Of a stretch of 64,000 nt of DNA, positions 25,144 through 33,688 are shown piece by piece. Origin of the DNA: Streptomyces sp. R21 (GTDB lineage Bacteria; Actinomycetota; Actinomycetes; Streptomycetales; Streptomycetaceae); contig NZ_CP163435.1 in assembly GCF_041051975.1 (NCBI RefSeq), positions 3,348,001 through 3,412,000 on the forward strand. The letters run 5' to 3'. How positions within the stretch are numbered: position 1 is the first letter of the stretch; every line of letters starts with the position of its first letter. The translations under genes were made by a program, and so were the position numbers. The notes beneath the pieces are model-generated. The model was not told the DNA's origin. It saw only the letters and a list, made by a program, of their open reading frames with translations, and searched no databases.

Positions 25144-26151
25144 ATGTCCCGGCTGATCCGTACCTTCGCGACGCTCGCGGCGCTCGGGCTCGCGGCGGGC
25201 TGCTCGTCCGCGCCAGGCGTCGACGAGGCCTCCGTCGCCCGGGACACCTCACAAAGGACGACGCCCGCCGGGCAGTCCCCCTTCTGGGTCGACCCGTCGA
25301 GCTCCGCCGCCCAGCAGATCCAGATGTGGCAGCGGCAGGGCCGTACGAAGGACGCGCAGTTCCTCAAGCGGATCGCGGACCAGCCGGCCGCGCTGTGGCC
25401 CGCGGGCGACGACCCGGCGGGGACCATCAGGGCCGCGACCGCGGCGGCGGCCCAGGAGAAGCGGACGGCACTGTTCGTCGCGTACAACATCCCGCACCGG
25501 GACTGCGGCCAGCACTCGGCGGGCGGGGCGTACGACGCCGACAACTACCGTGACTGGATCGGGAAGTTCGCCGACGCGCTCGGCGACAGCAAGGCCCTCG
25601 TCGTCCTCGAACCCGACGCGGTCGCGCACATGGTGGACGGCTGCACCCCGGGCGAATACCACGAGGAGCGTGAGCAGTTGCTCGCCGAGGCCATCGTCCG
25701 GCTGAAGCGGCAGCCGCACACCAAGGTGTACCTGGACGCGGGCAACCCCGCGTGGATCGAGGACCCCTGGAAGCTCGTCGAACCCCTCAAGCGCGCGGGC
25801 GTCGAGCAGGCCGACGGCTTCTCGCTGAACGTCTCCAACTTCCAGACGGACACGGCCACGAAGAAGTACGGCGTCCGCCTCTCCCAGGACCTCGGCGGCA
25901 AGCACTTCGTCGTCGACACCAGCCGCAACGGCAGGGGCCCGCTGCGCGGCGACCGCAGCGATGCCTGGTGCAACCCGCCGGGCCGGGCCCTCGGCACCCG
26001 CCCGACCACGGACACCGGCGAGCCCGCCCTCGACGCCTACCTGTGGATCAAGCGGCCGGGCGAGTCGGACGGGCAGTGCCGGGGCGGACCGGCGGCGGGA
26101 CAGTGGTGGCCTGACTACGCCTTGGGGCTGGCACGCAACTCCAGGGCGTAG
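25144..26151 (+). CDS. cslZ: Glycoside hydrolase family 6 lipoprotein, csl-associated glucanase
   Basis: 335 aa. Signal peptide with lipobox LAAGC (RTFATLAALGLAAGCSS), so it is lipid-anchored outside the membrane. The GH6 domain follows: FWVDPSSSAAQQIQMWQ, FVAYNIPHRDCGQ, LVVLEPDAVAHM with the putative catalytic Asp, KVYLDAGNPAWI, GFSLNVSNF and FVVDTSRNG. It converges on glxA-cslA; the same trio (cslA, glxA, GH6 glucanase) occurs in S. coelicolor, and the enzyme is thought to process the beta-glucan made by CslA. AAGGGGG precedes ATG 25144. The symbol follows that synteny. Confidence 0.88.
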   Translation: MSRLIRTFATLAALGLAAGCSSAPGVDEASVARDTSQRTTPAGQSPFWVDPSSSAAQQIQMWQRQGRTKDAQFLKRIADQPAALWPAGDDPAGTIRAATAAAAQEKRTALFVAYNIPHRDCGQHSAGGAYDADNYRDWIGKFADALGDSKALVVLEPDAVAHMVDGCTPGEYHEEREQLLAEAIVRLKRQPHTKVYLDAGNPAWIEDPWKLVEPLKRAGVEQADGFSLNVSNFQTDTATKKYGVRLSQDLGGKHFVVDTSRNGRGPLRGDRSDAWCNPPGRALGTRPTTDTGEPALDAYLWIKRPGESDGQCRGGPAAGQWWPDYALGLARNSRA

Positions 26152-26177
26152 CCCACGGGTTCAGACCGTTTTGGGGT

Positions 26178-28133
26178 TCACCTGACCTGGATCCACTTGG
26201 CCTCGGACGGCGTACCCTGCGCGTCCGTCACGAAGAGCATGTACCAGCCCGGCGGCACCAGCGCCCGGTCCGTCGGTACGTCGACGGTGACCGAGTGGCC
26301 GGTCTTCGTGAGGCCGAGTTCGATGGAGCGCTGCTCGACGTCCGTCGTGTGCGTGACCGCGCTGGGCCGCATCAGGCGGGCCTTGACCACCCGTTCGGGG
26401 TGCTCGGTGGCGAAGGTCGCGCGGTGCGTGGCGTCGAGTTCCTGCGGCCCGGCGCCCAGGACCGGGCGGTTCTTGCCGTTCTTGTGGAGGGCGGGCGGGG
26501 TGAAGATCTCCATGCGCTGCTCGAAGTGGCCCAGCTTGGTGTTCTGCTGGTCGTCGTAGAGCGGGTCGGAGCCGAAGGTGGCGACGCGTCCGTCGGGCAG
26601 GAGCAGCGCCTCGGAGTGGTAGTTGCGGCCCACCCGGGGTGAGGCGGCCGTGTGGAAGGCGTTGGCCCTGGGGTCGTAGAACTGCGCCTTGAGGATGTTG
26701 CTGGCGCTGCGGCCGCGGTAGTCCGTGGAGCCGTTCGTGGTGAAGACGGAGTCGTCCGGCATGATCACGCTGTTCAGATAGCGCGTGCCCTGGGGGAGGT
26801 TGGGGCCGTCCTCGAAGGTGGGGTTGTCCTTCTTGAGGTCGACCACGGCGGTGCGCGGGGTCGCCTTCTTGGACTCGCCGACGCCTCCGCCGCCCAGGAT
26901 CATCACCTTCTGGTCCTGGGCCGGTGGCAGCAGCAGGGAGGCGGAGGTCTCCGTCTCGTCGGCGTCCCGCAGCCCCGGGACCTTCTCGAACTTGTTGGTC
27001 TTCAGGTCCCACAGGCCCGCCTCGCGGCCCTGGTCGGCGGGCCCGTAACCGGCGTTGGACGCGGGGTAGAAGAGCTTTCCGCCCTTGGTGAGGAACAGCG
27101 CGGGGTAGGTGGGGAAGTAGCGCTTGGGGCCGGGCGTCCACTTCTTGGTCGCCGGGTCGTAGATCTCGTTGTCGCCGGGGTCGATCATGCCGACGTCGTC
27201 GAGGCCGGAGACCGCCAGCACGCGGCCGTCGTCGAGGCCGACGAGGGTCGGGTACCAGCGGGCCTTCTCCATCGGGTCGACGGGGATGTACTTCTCGGCG
27301 ACGGGGTCGAACTCGTAGGCCGCTCTGATCCCCTGGAAGTCCTGCTTGTCCAGGGTGATCTTCTCGGAGAGGCCGTACGTGTTGTCGGCGTCCTTGCCCT
27401 TCAGGCCGACGATCTCGTACTGGGCCTGTTTGTCGGTCTCGGACAGCGGCCCGTCCTCGGTGGCCTCGACGAAGACGCGGGCCTCGCTCGCGGTGACCTT
27501 GGTCTTCCAGGGCTGCATGACGCCCCGGCTGTTGTACGTGATCGCCTGTGTGCGCTTGGCCTTGGGGATCGTCACGGCGAACCGGCTGACGTACTCGACG
27601 CCGGCGGGCGAGCGGAAACGGGTTCCCTTCTTCAGGACCATGGCCTTGTCGGGGTTCTCGTTCTTCACGCGCATGCCGCCGCCGGCGCGTTTGACCTCGC
27701 CGTCGAGCTGTTCGTAGCGGGCGGTGCCGCCGGCCACCAGCATTCTGCCGCTGGGGAGTTGGGCGTGCCCGGAGCAGAAGAAGTCGTCCGGGGTGGGGAT
27801 CTTCTTGAAGGTGTCGGTCTTCGGGTCCCACAGGACGGTGTCGAAGGATCCCTTGTCGAACTTCTTCTGCTCGTTGCCCGAGCCCGCGACGATCAGCACC
27901 TTGCCGGTGTGCAGCAGGGCCGCGTGGATGGCGTTGGTGCGGTACTTCCTGGGGATGTCGACGTTGCTCCAGGAGCCGTACTTCGCCATGTAGCCGGGCT
28001 GGGCGATCTTGTACTCGTGGTACTTCTCGCCGGCGAAGCCCATCACGGCCGGGGCGTTGAGGCCGGCGAGCATCGCGATGCCGCCGATGCCGAGCACGGT
28101 CTTCTTGGTCTTCTTCGAGGGCTGGTAGGCCAT
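26178..28133 (-). CDS. glxA: Copper-radical (galactose oxidase-like) oxidase
   Basis: 651 aa. A short basic N-terminus and one hydrophobic segment (VLGIGGIAMLAGLNAPAVMG) act as anchor or signal. A seven-bladed Kelch-type propeller follows, with repeated LPSGRMLVAGG and LPDGRVATFG turns, then a C-terminal DUF1929 beta domain (PSAVTHTTDVEQRSIEL). Cys120 in DFFCSGHAQ is at the position of the Tyr-Cys cofactor of this family, and a NYHSE ligand motif is present. In S. lividans GlxA works with CslA on the tip glycan. It starts 3 bp after the cslA stop, so the two are coupled. Confidence 0.93.
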   Translation of the reverse strand: MAYQPSKKTKKTVLGIGGIAMLAGLNAPAVMGFAGEKYHEYKIAQPGYMAKYGSWSNVDIPRKYRTNAIHAALLHTGKVLIVAGSGNEQKKFDKGSFDTVLWDPKTDTFKKIPTPDDFFCSGHAQLPSGRMLVAGGTARYEQLDGEVKRAGGGMRVKNENPDKAMVLKKGTRFRSPAGVEYVSRFAVTIPKAKRTQAITYNSRGVMQPWKTKVTASEARVFVEATEDGPLSETDKQAQYEIVGLKGKDADNTYGLSEKITLDKQDFQGIRAAYEFDPVAEKYIPVDPMEKARWYPTLVGLDDGRVLAVSGLDDVGMIDPGDNEIYDPATKKWTPGPKRYFPTYPALFLTKGGKLFYPASNAGYGPADQGREAGLWDLKTNKFEKVPGLRDADETETSASLLLPPAQDQKVMILGGGGVGESKKATPRTAVVDLKKDNPTFEDGPNLPQGTRYLNSVIMPDDSVFTTNGSTDYRGRSASNILKAQFYDPRANAFHTAASPRVGRNYHSEALLLPDGRVATFGSDPLYDDQQNTKLGHFEQRMEIFTPPALHKNGKNRPVLGAGPQELDATHRATFATEHPERVVKARLMRPSAVTHTTDVEQRSIELGLTKTGHSVTVDVPTDRALVPPGWYMLFVTDAQGTPSEAKWIQVR

Positions 28134-28136
28134 GAC

Positions 28137-29921
28137 CTAGTTGCCTCCTGTCGTGGAGCGGGTGACCGTGGTCGTGGTGCCGCCCGTCGCGAGCGCGGGT
28201 TCCGTGGGCTCGACCAGGCGTGCGGTGGTCCGCAGCGCCGCCCTGGCCCTGCGCTCCTTGACCAGCGTCAGGATCCACACGGCGACCGGCGCCAGCGAGA
28301 TCGCCATGGCCAGGACCGCCCAGGTGCGCATGGCCGCGTGGGTGTGGTCGAGGTAGAACGAGGCGACCAGGGAGACCGCGAGGACCCCCGCCCAGAACAG
28401 ATGGATGCGGAACGTCATCAGGCGGTCGGGGCTGGCGTCGCCGCCCTTCGGGGTGACCACGAACCGGCTGGGGCGGCGGGTCAGGGCGGCGCCCAGCGAC
28501 TTGAGGTAGATGGGCGCCGACAGCGCGGACATCCCCATCCCGGCGAGGCCGCCGGAGCCCTCGGGTTCGTGCGGGGAGACGTTGTGCCGCCGGTTCCACA
28601 GGTACAGCCCGATCTGGAGGGCCGCGGCGTCGCTGTAGAGCATCAGCCAGACGGAGGCGGCGACCTGGGTGCCGGACGCGCCGAACCAGAGGAAGAGGAA
28701 GCAACTGAGGATGCCCAGCAGCCAGTTGACGGCTGTCATCGGGTAGTAGACCAGCATCAGCGTGTACGAGAAGAGCCGGCCGGGCGGCATCGTGAACGGT
28801 GCCTTCCAGTACTGCTTGAACAGCGTCTCGTAGGTGCCGCGCGACCAGCGCATCTGCTGGGTGAAGAAGTCCGTCCATGAGGCCGGGCCCTCACCGACGG
28901 CGAGGACGTCGGGGGTGTAGACGGAGCGCCAGTGCTTCCTGGTCCTCGGGTTGCGGTGCCGGTGCAGTTCGAAGCCGGTGGCCATGTCCTCGGTGATCGA
29001 GTCGTACAGTCCGCCGATCTGCTTGAGGGCGGAGATGCGCACGACGTTGTTGGTGCCGACGAACATGGGCGCGCGGTAGCGGTTGCCGGCGCGCTGGATC
29101 AGCGCGTGGAAGAGGAACTGCTGGGACTCGGCAGCCTTGGTGACGGGGGTCTCGTAGTTGCCGTAGACCTGCGGTCCCACGACGAACGCGATGTCGGGGT
29201 CCCGGAAATAACCCATCATCCGCTCCAGGAAGTTCGGGAGCGGGACGTGGTCGGTGTCGACGGAGGCGAAGTAGTCGTAGCCGTCGCCGTGCATCGCGAG
29301 CCAGGCGTTGTAATTGCCGTGCTTCGTACGGGTCTTGTGGACGCCCTTGGGGCGGTTCCACTCCGGGACGCCGAACCGGGTGAAGTGCCGTACGCCGAGT
29401 TCCGCGCAGAGCGCCTTGGCCTGGGGGTCGTCCCCCTCGTCGAGGAGCCATACGTCCAGCGGGCCGGTGTGGGTGACCTTGACCGCGCCCTCCAGGGTGG
29501 CGCGGACCATGGAGAGGGGTTCCTTGCCGGGGACGTACGTGGTGAGGAAGGCGACGCGGGTGCCGGGTTCCGGGGTGACCGGAACGGGGTCGCGGGCGAC
29601 CAGCGTGGCGTGGGCGATGCTCATGACGTTGACGACCATGAACAGCTCGATGAGGCCGATGGCTATGAGCATCGCGACGTCGAGCCCCACGAGCCAGCGT
29701 TCGCCGCCCTCGCGCTCCACCCAGTGGGTGGGCCAGACCAGGTAGACGAGGAGGACGCCGGTGAGGATCGGGGCGAGCGTCATCAGGAGGACCGCGCGTA
29801 TTCGGTGCGGCTCGCCCGAGAGGAGCTTGGTGTACTGCACCCGGTAGGCCGCGCCGGACGGCTCCGTCAGTGGTCCGGCGAGTCGGCTGTAGGTGTCGTA
29901 GTCGTAGCCCTCCGGCCGCAC
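28137..29921 (-). CDS. cslA: Cellulose synthase-like glycosyltransferase (family 2)
   Basis: 594 aa. Two N-terminal membrane segments (VLLMTLAPILTGVLLVYLVW, MLIAIGLIELFMVVNVM), a cytoplasmic GT-2 domain with the processive signature (LLDEGDD, SVDTDH, TED, QQMRW), then four or five further membrane helices. In S. coelicolor CslA makes a beta-glucan at hyphal tips and associates with DivIVA. GTG 29921 is preferred to ATG 29969 because GGAGGG lies just upstream. glxA follows 3 bp after the stop. Placing it about 8 kb from scy-filP puts tip-glycan and polarisome genes side by side. Confidence 0.92.
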   Translation of the reverse strand: MRPEGYDYDTYSRLAGPLTEPSGAAYRVQYTKLLSGEPHRIRAVLLMTLAPILTGVLLVYLVWPTHWVEREGGERWLVGLDVAMLIAIGLIELFMVVNVMSIAHATLVARDPVPVTPEPGTRVAFLTTYVPGKEPLSMVRATLEGAVKVTHTGPLDVWLLDEGDDPQAKALCAELGVRHFTRFGVPEWNRPKGVHKTRTKHGNYNAWLAMHGDGYDYFASVDTDHVPLPNFLERMMGYFRDPDIAFVVGPQVYGNYETPVTKAAESQQFLFHALIQRAGNRYRAPMFVGTNNVVRISALKQIGGLYDSITEDMATGFELHRHRNPRTRKHWRSVYTPDVLAVGEGPASWTDFFTQQMRWSRGTYETLFKQYWKAPFTMPPGRLFSYTLMLVYYPMTAVNWLLGILSCFLFLWFGASGTQVAASVWLMLYSDAAALQIGLYLWNRRHNVSPHEPEGSGGLAGMGMSALSAPIYLKSLGAALTRRPSRFVVTPKGGDASPDRLMTFRIHLFWAGVLAVSLVASFYLDHTHAAMRTWAVLAMAISLAPVAVWILTLVKERRARAALRTTARLVEPTEPALATGGTTTTVTRSTTGGN

Positions 29922-30039
29922 AGCGCCCTCCAGTGATCGAACCGACTGAACGTGTCGATAACCACACACAAATGGAGATTTGAGGGCGTGTCGAACTGGG
30001 CGCGTCCGAAGGGGTTGTTGTCGGGGAGGGCCTGCAGGT

Positions 30040-30333
30040 CTACGCGGACAGGTGCCGCTCCACCGTCTCGACCTTGGAGGTGAGGCCGTCGGTCACACTG
30101 GGGCGGATGTCCGCCTTCAGGACGAGGGAGACGCGCGGCGCCCGCTCCTCGACTGCGGCGACGGCGCGCTTGACCACGTCCATCACCTCGTCCCATTCGC
30201 CTTCGATCGAGGTGAACATCGCGTCGGTGCGGTTCGGCAGCCCCGACTCGCGCACGACCCGGACGGCGTCGGCGACGTACTCCCCCACGTCCTCGCCGAC
30301 ACCGAGCGGCGTCACGGAGAAGGCGACGATCAC
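30040..30333 (-). CDS. MTH1187-family thiamine-binding protein
   Basis: 97 aa ferredoxin-like fold of the YqgV/MTH1187 family: [39 protein letters not shown], then [12 protein letters not shown]. Family members bind thiamine or related metabolites. The start is GTG 30333, which overlaps the DUF3817 stop (GTGA), so it is translated in coupling with that gene. It lies between cslA and the DUF3817 gene. Confidence 0.85.
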   Translation of the reverse strand: MIVAFSVTPLGVGEDVGEYVADAVRVVRESGLPNRTDAMFTSIEGEWDEVMDVVKRAVAAVEERAPRVSLVLKADIRPSVTDGLTSKVETVERHLSA

Positions 30334-30674
30334 GACGCCACCACTCCCTCACGGCGGGCGCGGGAGGCGATGACCGCGTCCTCGGCCTCACGCTTGAGCT
30401 TGCGCTCGGCGAAGAAGCCGCCGGTGGGCAGGACGGACAGGACGAAGTACAGGGCCGCGGTCTTCGGGGCCCACTTGGTGCGGTTCCAGGCGTCCGCCCA
30501 GAAGATCACGTACAGGATGAAGAGGACACCGTGGATCGCGCCCATCACGGGCACCGCGTTGAAGTCCGTGGTCCGCTTCAGCACCGAGCAGACGAGCAGC
30601 AGCAGGAAGGAGACGGCCTCGGGGGCCGAGACCAGGCGGAGGCGGCGGAGGGCGGTGGCGGTCTTTATGTCCAC
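30330..30674 (-). CDS. DUF3817 membrane protein
   Basis: 114 aa. Three membrane segments: [40 protein letters not shown] and [19 protein letters not shown]. The His and [10 protein letters not shown] end are shared with the paralog at 21056-21391. GTG 30674 gives the usual start ([13 protein letters not shown]); GTG 30686 is possible. The stop overlaps the thiamine-binding gene. Role unknown; divergent from the AIM24 genes. Confidence 0.82.
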   Translation of the reverse strand: MDIKTATALRRLRLVSAPEAVSFLLLLVCSVLKRTTDFNAVPVMGAIHGVLFILYVIFWADAWNRTKWAPKTAALYFVLSVLPTGGFFAERKLKREAEDAVIASRARREGVVAS

Positions 30675-30855
30675 GGAACGGTTCACCTTCGGTGGGAGAT
30701 TCGCTTTCGGCGGGGTCGGCGCTTTGGCGGGCGCTTTGTGAACGCAGGCACAAGCGGTGTCCATTGTGCCATCGGCGCCCCTAGGGGTGCGGTCAGGGTC
30801 CGGATCCACCCCGGGACTCTGTCGGCTCCACCCGACCTGCGGCTACCTTCACCTC

Positions 30856-31494
30856 GTGGCGATGTTCCGACTCCAAGGCAGCAAGGTCCTGGCCGTCGAC
30901 ATGACCGGGGACGCCGTGAAGGCGAAGAACGGCTCAATGGTGGCGTACGACGGGCAGATGGCCTTCAAGAAGCTCAGCGGCGGCGGTGAGGGGATCCGGG
31001 GGATGGTGACCCGGCGGCTCACCGGCGAACAGATGGTGATGATGGAGGTGAAGGGGCAGGGCACGTGCTGGTTCGCGGACCGGGCCTCCGAGATCAACCT
31101 GGTGAGTCTCCAGGGGGACAAGCTGTACGTCGAGTCGAGCAACCTGCTCGCGGCGGACGCCGGCCTGCGCACGGGCACGACCTTCACGGGACTGCGCGGC
31201 GCCTCGCAGGGCAACGGGCTGTTCACGACGACGGTCGAGGGGCACGGCCAGGCGGCGATCATGTCCGACGGCCCGGCGGTGGTGCTGCGGGTGAGCGCGC
31301 AGTACCCGCTGACGGTCGACCCGGGGGCGTACATCGCGCACCAGGGCAATGTGCGGCAGTCCCTCCAATCCGGTGTGACGTTCCGCACGTTGATGGGGGA
31401 GGGCGGCGGCGAGGCCTTCCAGATGCGGTTCGAGGGGGACGGGCTGGTGTACGTACAGCCGAGCGAGCGGAACACGATCGCGGGGGATGTGTGA
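30856..31494 (+). CDS. AIM24-family protein, first of three
   Basis: 212 aa beta-rich TRAP-like fold: FRLQGSKVLAVDMTGDAVKA, MVAYDGQMAF, MMEVKGQGTCWFAD, GLFTTTVEGHGQAAIMSDGP and VYVQPSERNT near the end. The start is GTG 30856 (ATG 30862 possible); TACCTT six bases upstream suggests a leaderless mRNA. One base separates it from the next paralog. AIM24 proteins are widespread in actinobacteria; their function is unclear. Confidence 0.85.
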   Translation: MAMFRLQGSKVLAVDMTGDAVKAKNGSMVAYDGQMAFKKLSGGGEGIRGMVTRRLTGEQMVMMEVKGQGTCWFADRASEINLVSLQGDKLYVESSNLLAADAGLRTGTTFTGLRGASQGNGLFTTTVEGHGQAAIMSDGPAVVLRVSAQYPLTVDPGAYIAHQGNVRQSLQSGVTFRTLMGEGGGEAFQMRFEGDGLVYVQPSERNTIAGDV

Positions 31495-31495
31495 C

Positions 31496-32146
31496 ATGCC
31501 CTTCCGTGAGGTCAACTCCAAGATGATCGAGGCGACCGTCGCCCCCGGTCAGCGCCTGTTCAGTCAGCGCGGCGCGATGCTCGCCTACAGGGGCGAGGTC
31601 TCCTTCACGCCCAACGTCCAGGGCGGTCAGGGCGGGGTCATGTCGATGCTCGGCCGCCGCCTGGCGAACGAGGCCACACCGCTGATGACGGTGGAGGGCA
31701 GCGGCACGGTCTTCTTCGGGCACGGCGGCCACCACATCGAGGTGATCAACCTGAGCGGCGACACCCTGTACGTGGAGGCGGACCGCCTGCTCGCCTTCGA
31801 CGGCACACTCCAGCAGGGGACGATGTTCCTGGGCTCGCAGGGCGGCGTCATGGGCATGGTGCGCGGCCAGGTCTCCGGCCAGGGGCTGTTCACGACCACC
31901 CTCAAGGGGCACGGCGCGGTCGCCGTCATGGCGCACGGGGGCGTCTTCGAGATCCCGATCACCCCGCAGCGCCCGGTGCACGTCGACCCACAGGCGTACG
32001 TCGCCCATCACGGGGACGTGCGCAACAAGCTGTCCACGGCGCTGGGCTGGCGCGACATGGTGGGCCGCGGCTCCGGCGAGGCGTTCCAGCTGGAGCTGAG
32101 CGGCAGCGGTGCGGTGTACGTCCAGGCCTCGGAGGAGAAACTGTGA
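31496..32146 (+). CDS. AIM24-family protein, second of three
   Basis: 216 aa. Same fold as its neighbours: SKMIEATVAPGQRLFSQRGA, MLAYRGEVSF, LMTVEGSGTVFFGHGGHHIE, GLFTTTLKGHGAVAVMAHGG and VYVQASEEKL. ATG 31496 follows the previous stop by one base, and its TGA overlaps the GTG of the third copy, so all three are translated as a unit. Confidence 0.85.
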   Translation: MPFREVNSKMIEATVAPGQRLFSQRGAMLAYRGEVSFTPNVQGGQGGVMSMLGRRLANEATPLMTVEGSGTVFFGHGGHHIEVINLSGDTLYVEADRLLAFDGTLQQGTMFLGSQGGVMGMVRGQVSGQGLFTTTLKGHGAVAVMAHGGVFEIPITPQRPVHVDPQAYVAHHGDVRNKLSTALGWRDMVGRGSGEAFQLELSGSGAVYVQASEEKL

Positions 32147-32943
32147 GCGCGTACGGGACTCCTGGCGGCCCGGTGATCCACGACCCGATGACGCTGCCGG
32201 TCGACGACAACGTCAACAAGTACACCTTCTGCGTGGAGCTCAAGGGGAGCCAGTGGTTCCTGCAGAAGGGCAAGATGATCGCGTACTACGGCACGATGGA
32301 GTTCAACGGCATCGGGTACGGCCGACTCGACCGCCTGGTGCGCACATCGTTCCATTCGCCTCTGCACGCGAGCGACTGGGTCGTCGCGGAGGGCTCGGGC
32401 AAGATGCTCCTCGCCGACCGGGCCTTCGATGTGAATTCCTACGACCTCGAAGACGGCAACCTGACCATTCGCTCCGGCAACTTGCTCGCTTTTCAGCCAA
32501 CTCTCGCGCTTAAGCAATCGATCGTGCCGGGCTTTCTGACACTGATCGGAACCGGCAAGTTCGTGGCGGCATCAAACGGCCCGGTGGTGTTCATGGAGCC
32601 GCCGATCCGGGTGGACCCGCAGGCGCTCGTCGGCTGGGCGGACTGCCCCTCGCCGTGCCACCACTACGACCACGGGTATCTGACGGGCGTAATGGGCGGT
32701 CTACGTGCGATGACGGGCCTCGGCGGGGCCTCCGGGGAGGAGCACCAGTTCGAGTTCGTGGGAGCGGGTACGGTGCTGCTCCAGTCGACCGAGACACTCA
32801 TGGCCGAGCAGGCCACGGGGGCGGTCCCGCAGCAGGCCGGCGTACCGGGCGGCGGCGGGGTGCCCGGTCAGCAGGGACAGCAGGCAGGTGCACCGCGCCT
32901 TCCCGGACAGCTGGGGGACCTCCAGCGTCGCTTCGGGCTGTGA
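32143..32943 (+). CDS. AIM24-family protein with Gly/Gln/Pro-rich tail, third of three
   Basis: 266 aa. AIM24 core (TFCVELKGSQWFLQKGKMIA, VVAEGSGKMLLADRAFDVNS, FEFVGAGTVLLQSTE) with an additional CPSPCHHYDHG segment that may bind metal, absent from copies one and two. The C-terminal ~40 residues are low-complexity (GGGGVPGQQGQQAG). The GTG start overlaps the previous stop. Probably a three-subunit or sequentially acting set, inferred only from the coupling. Confidence 0.85.
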   Translation: MSAYGTPGGPVIHDPMTLPVDDNVNKYTFCVELKGSQWFLQKGKMIAYYGTMEFNGIGYGRLDRLVRTSFHSPLHASDWVVAEGSGKMLLADRAFDVNSYDLEDGNLTIRSGNLLAFQPTLALKQSIVPGFLTLIGTGKFVAASNGPVVFMEPPIRVDPQALVGWADCPSPCHHYDHGYLTGVMGGLRAMTGLGGASGEEHQFEFVGAGTVLLQSTETLMAEQATGAVPQQAGVPGGGGVPGQQGQQAGAPRLPGQLGDLQRRFGL

Positions 32944-33013
32944 GCGGTAATCTGCGGAGTGTGACATCGAACGCGTGCGCACAGTCACACCACCCTCACT
33001 AGTTCGCCTTTCA

Positions 33014-33029
33014 ACCTTTTAGGTAGACT
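33014..33029 (+). promoter_or_regulatory. Inverted repeat ACCT-TTT-AGGT and -10 box upstream of marR
   Basis: The repeat (33014-33024) abuts TAGACT (33024-33029), which is six bases before the ATG at 33036. A regulator bound here would cover the core promoter, so MarR autorepression is plausible. Confidence 0.4.
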
Positions 33030-33035
33030 TCATTC

Positions 33036-33512
33036 ATGGAGACCGAGACGGCCACGCGCTGGCTGACCGATGCGGAGCAGTGCGCCTGGCGCACCCACCT
33101 GGAGGTCAACAGGCTGTTGATGCACCAGCTCGAGAGGGACTTGCAGCCATTCGGGCTGACAATGAACGACTACGAGATCCTGGTGAATCTCTCCGAGTCG
33201 GAGGGCGTACGGATGCGGATGAGTGACCTCGCGTCCGCGACCCTCCAGTCCAAGAGCCGGCTCTCGCATCAGATCACCCGCATGGAGAACGCGGATCTGG
33301 TCCGCCGCGAGAACTGCGAGTCCGACCGCCGAGGGCTCTACGCGGTCCTCACCGAGCACGGCAGGGAGACGATGAAGAAGGTCGCGCCACACCATGTGGC
33401 GTCCGTCCGCAGGCACTTCATCGACCTCACCTCCCCCGAGGCCCTGGAAGACCTCCACAAGTCGCTGCGCCCGATCGCGGAACACCTGCGCGGGCAGCGG
33501 GGCAAGCCGTAG
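33036..33512 (+). CDS. MarR-family regulator
   Basis: 158 aa. MarR fold: WRTHLEVNRLLMHQLERDLQ, FGLTMNDYEILVNLSESEG, SDLASATLQSKSRLSHQITR recognition helix, wing VRRENCESDRRGLYAVLTEH. Probably expressed from a leaderless promoter with an adjacent inverted repeat. Converges on the MFS gene. Confidence 0.9.
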   Translation: METETATRWLTDAEQCAWRTHLEVNRLLMHQLERDLQPFGLTMNDYEILVNLSESEGVRMRMSDLASATLQSKSRLSHQITRMENADLVRRENCESDRRGLYAVLTEHGRETMKKVAPHHVASVRRHFIDLTSPEALEDLHKSLRPIAEHLRGQRGKP

Positions 33513-33688
33513 CGCGCCGTCGCCCCGGCGCCCGCGTCGTGCGGCGGATTGGCCGGGAGACGGGCCAACTGCCCGCGAGATCCAGCCACTTCCGCGAACT
33601 TTCCCTCCGCAGACTTCCCATCGGCGGCTGCTCTTCCAGAAGGTTCTCTTCCACGGACTCCACGTCCGCCGGCGAGTGAGCGACGTCG

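Noticed and set aside
26161..28880. Long antisense or shifted frames over glxA and cslA (905 and 742 codons)
   Set aside because: High-GC third-position bias keeps alternative frames open; their sequences are low-complexity Arg/Gly/Pro and glxA/cslA are clear families.
25144..29969. csl cassette as recent foreign DNA
   Set aside because: GC content and codon use look like the neighbours and there is no mobile element at its edges; relocation within the genus is more likely.
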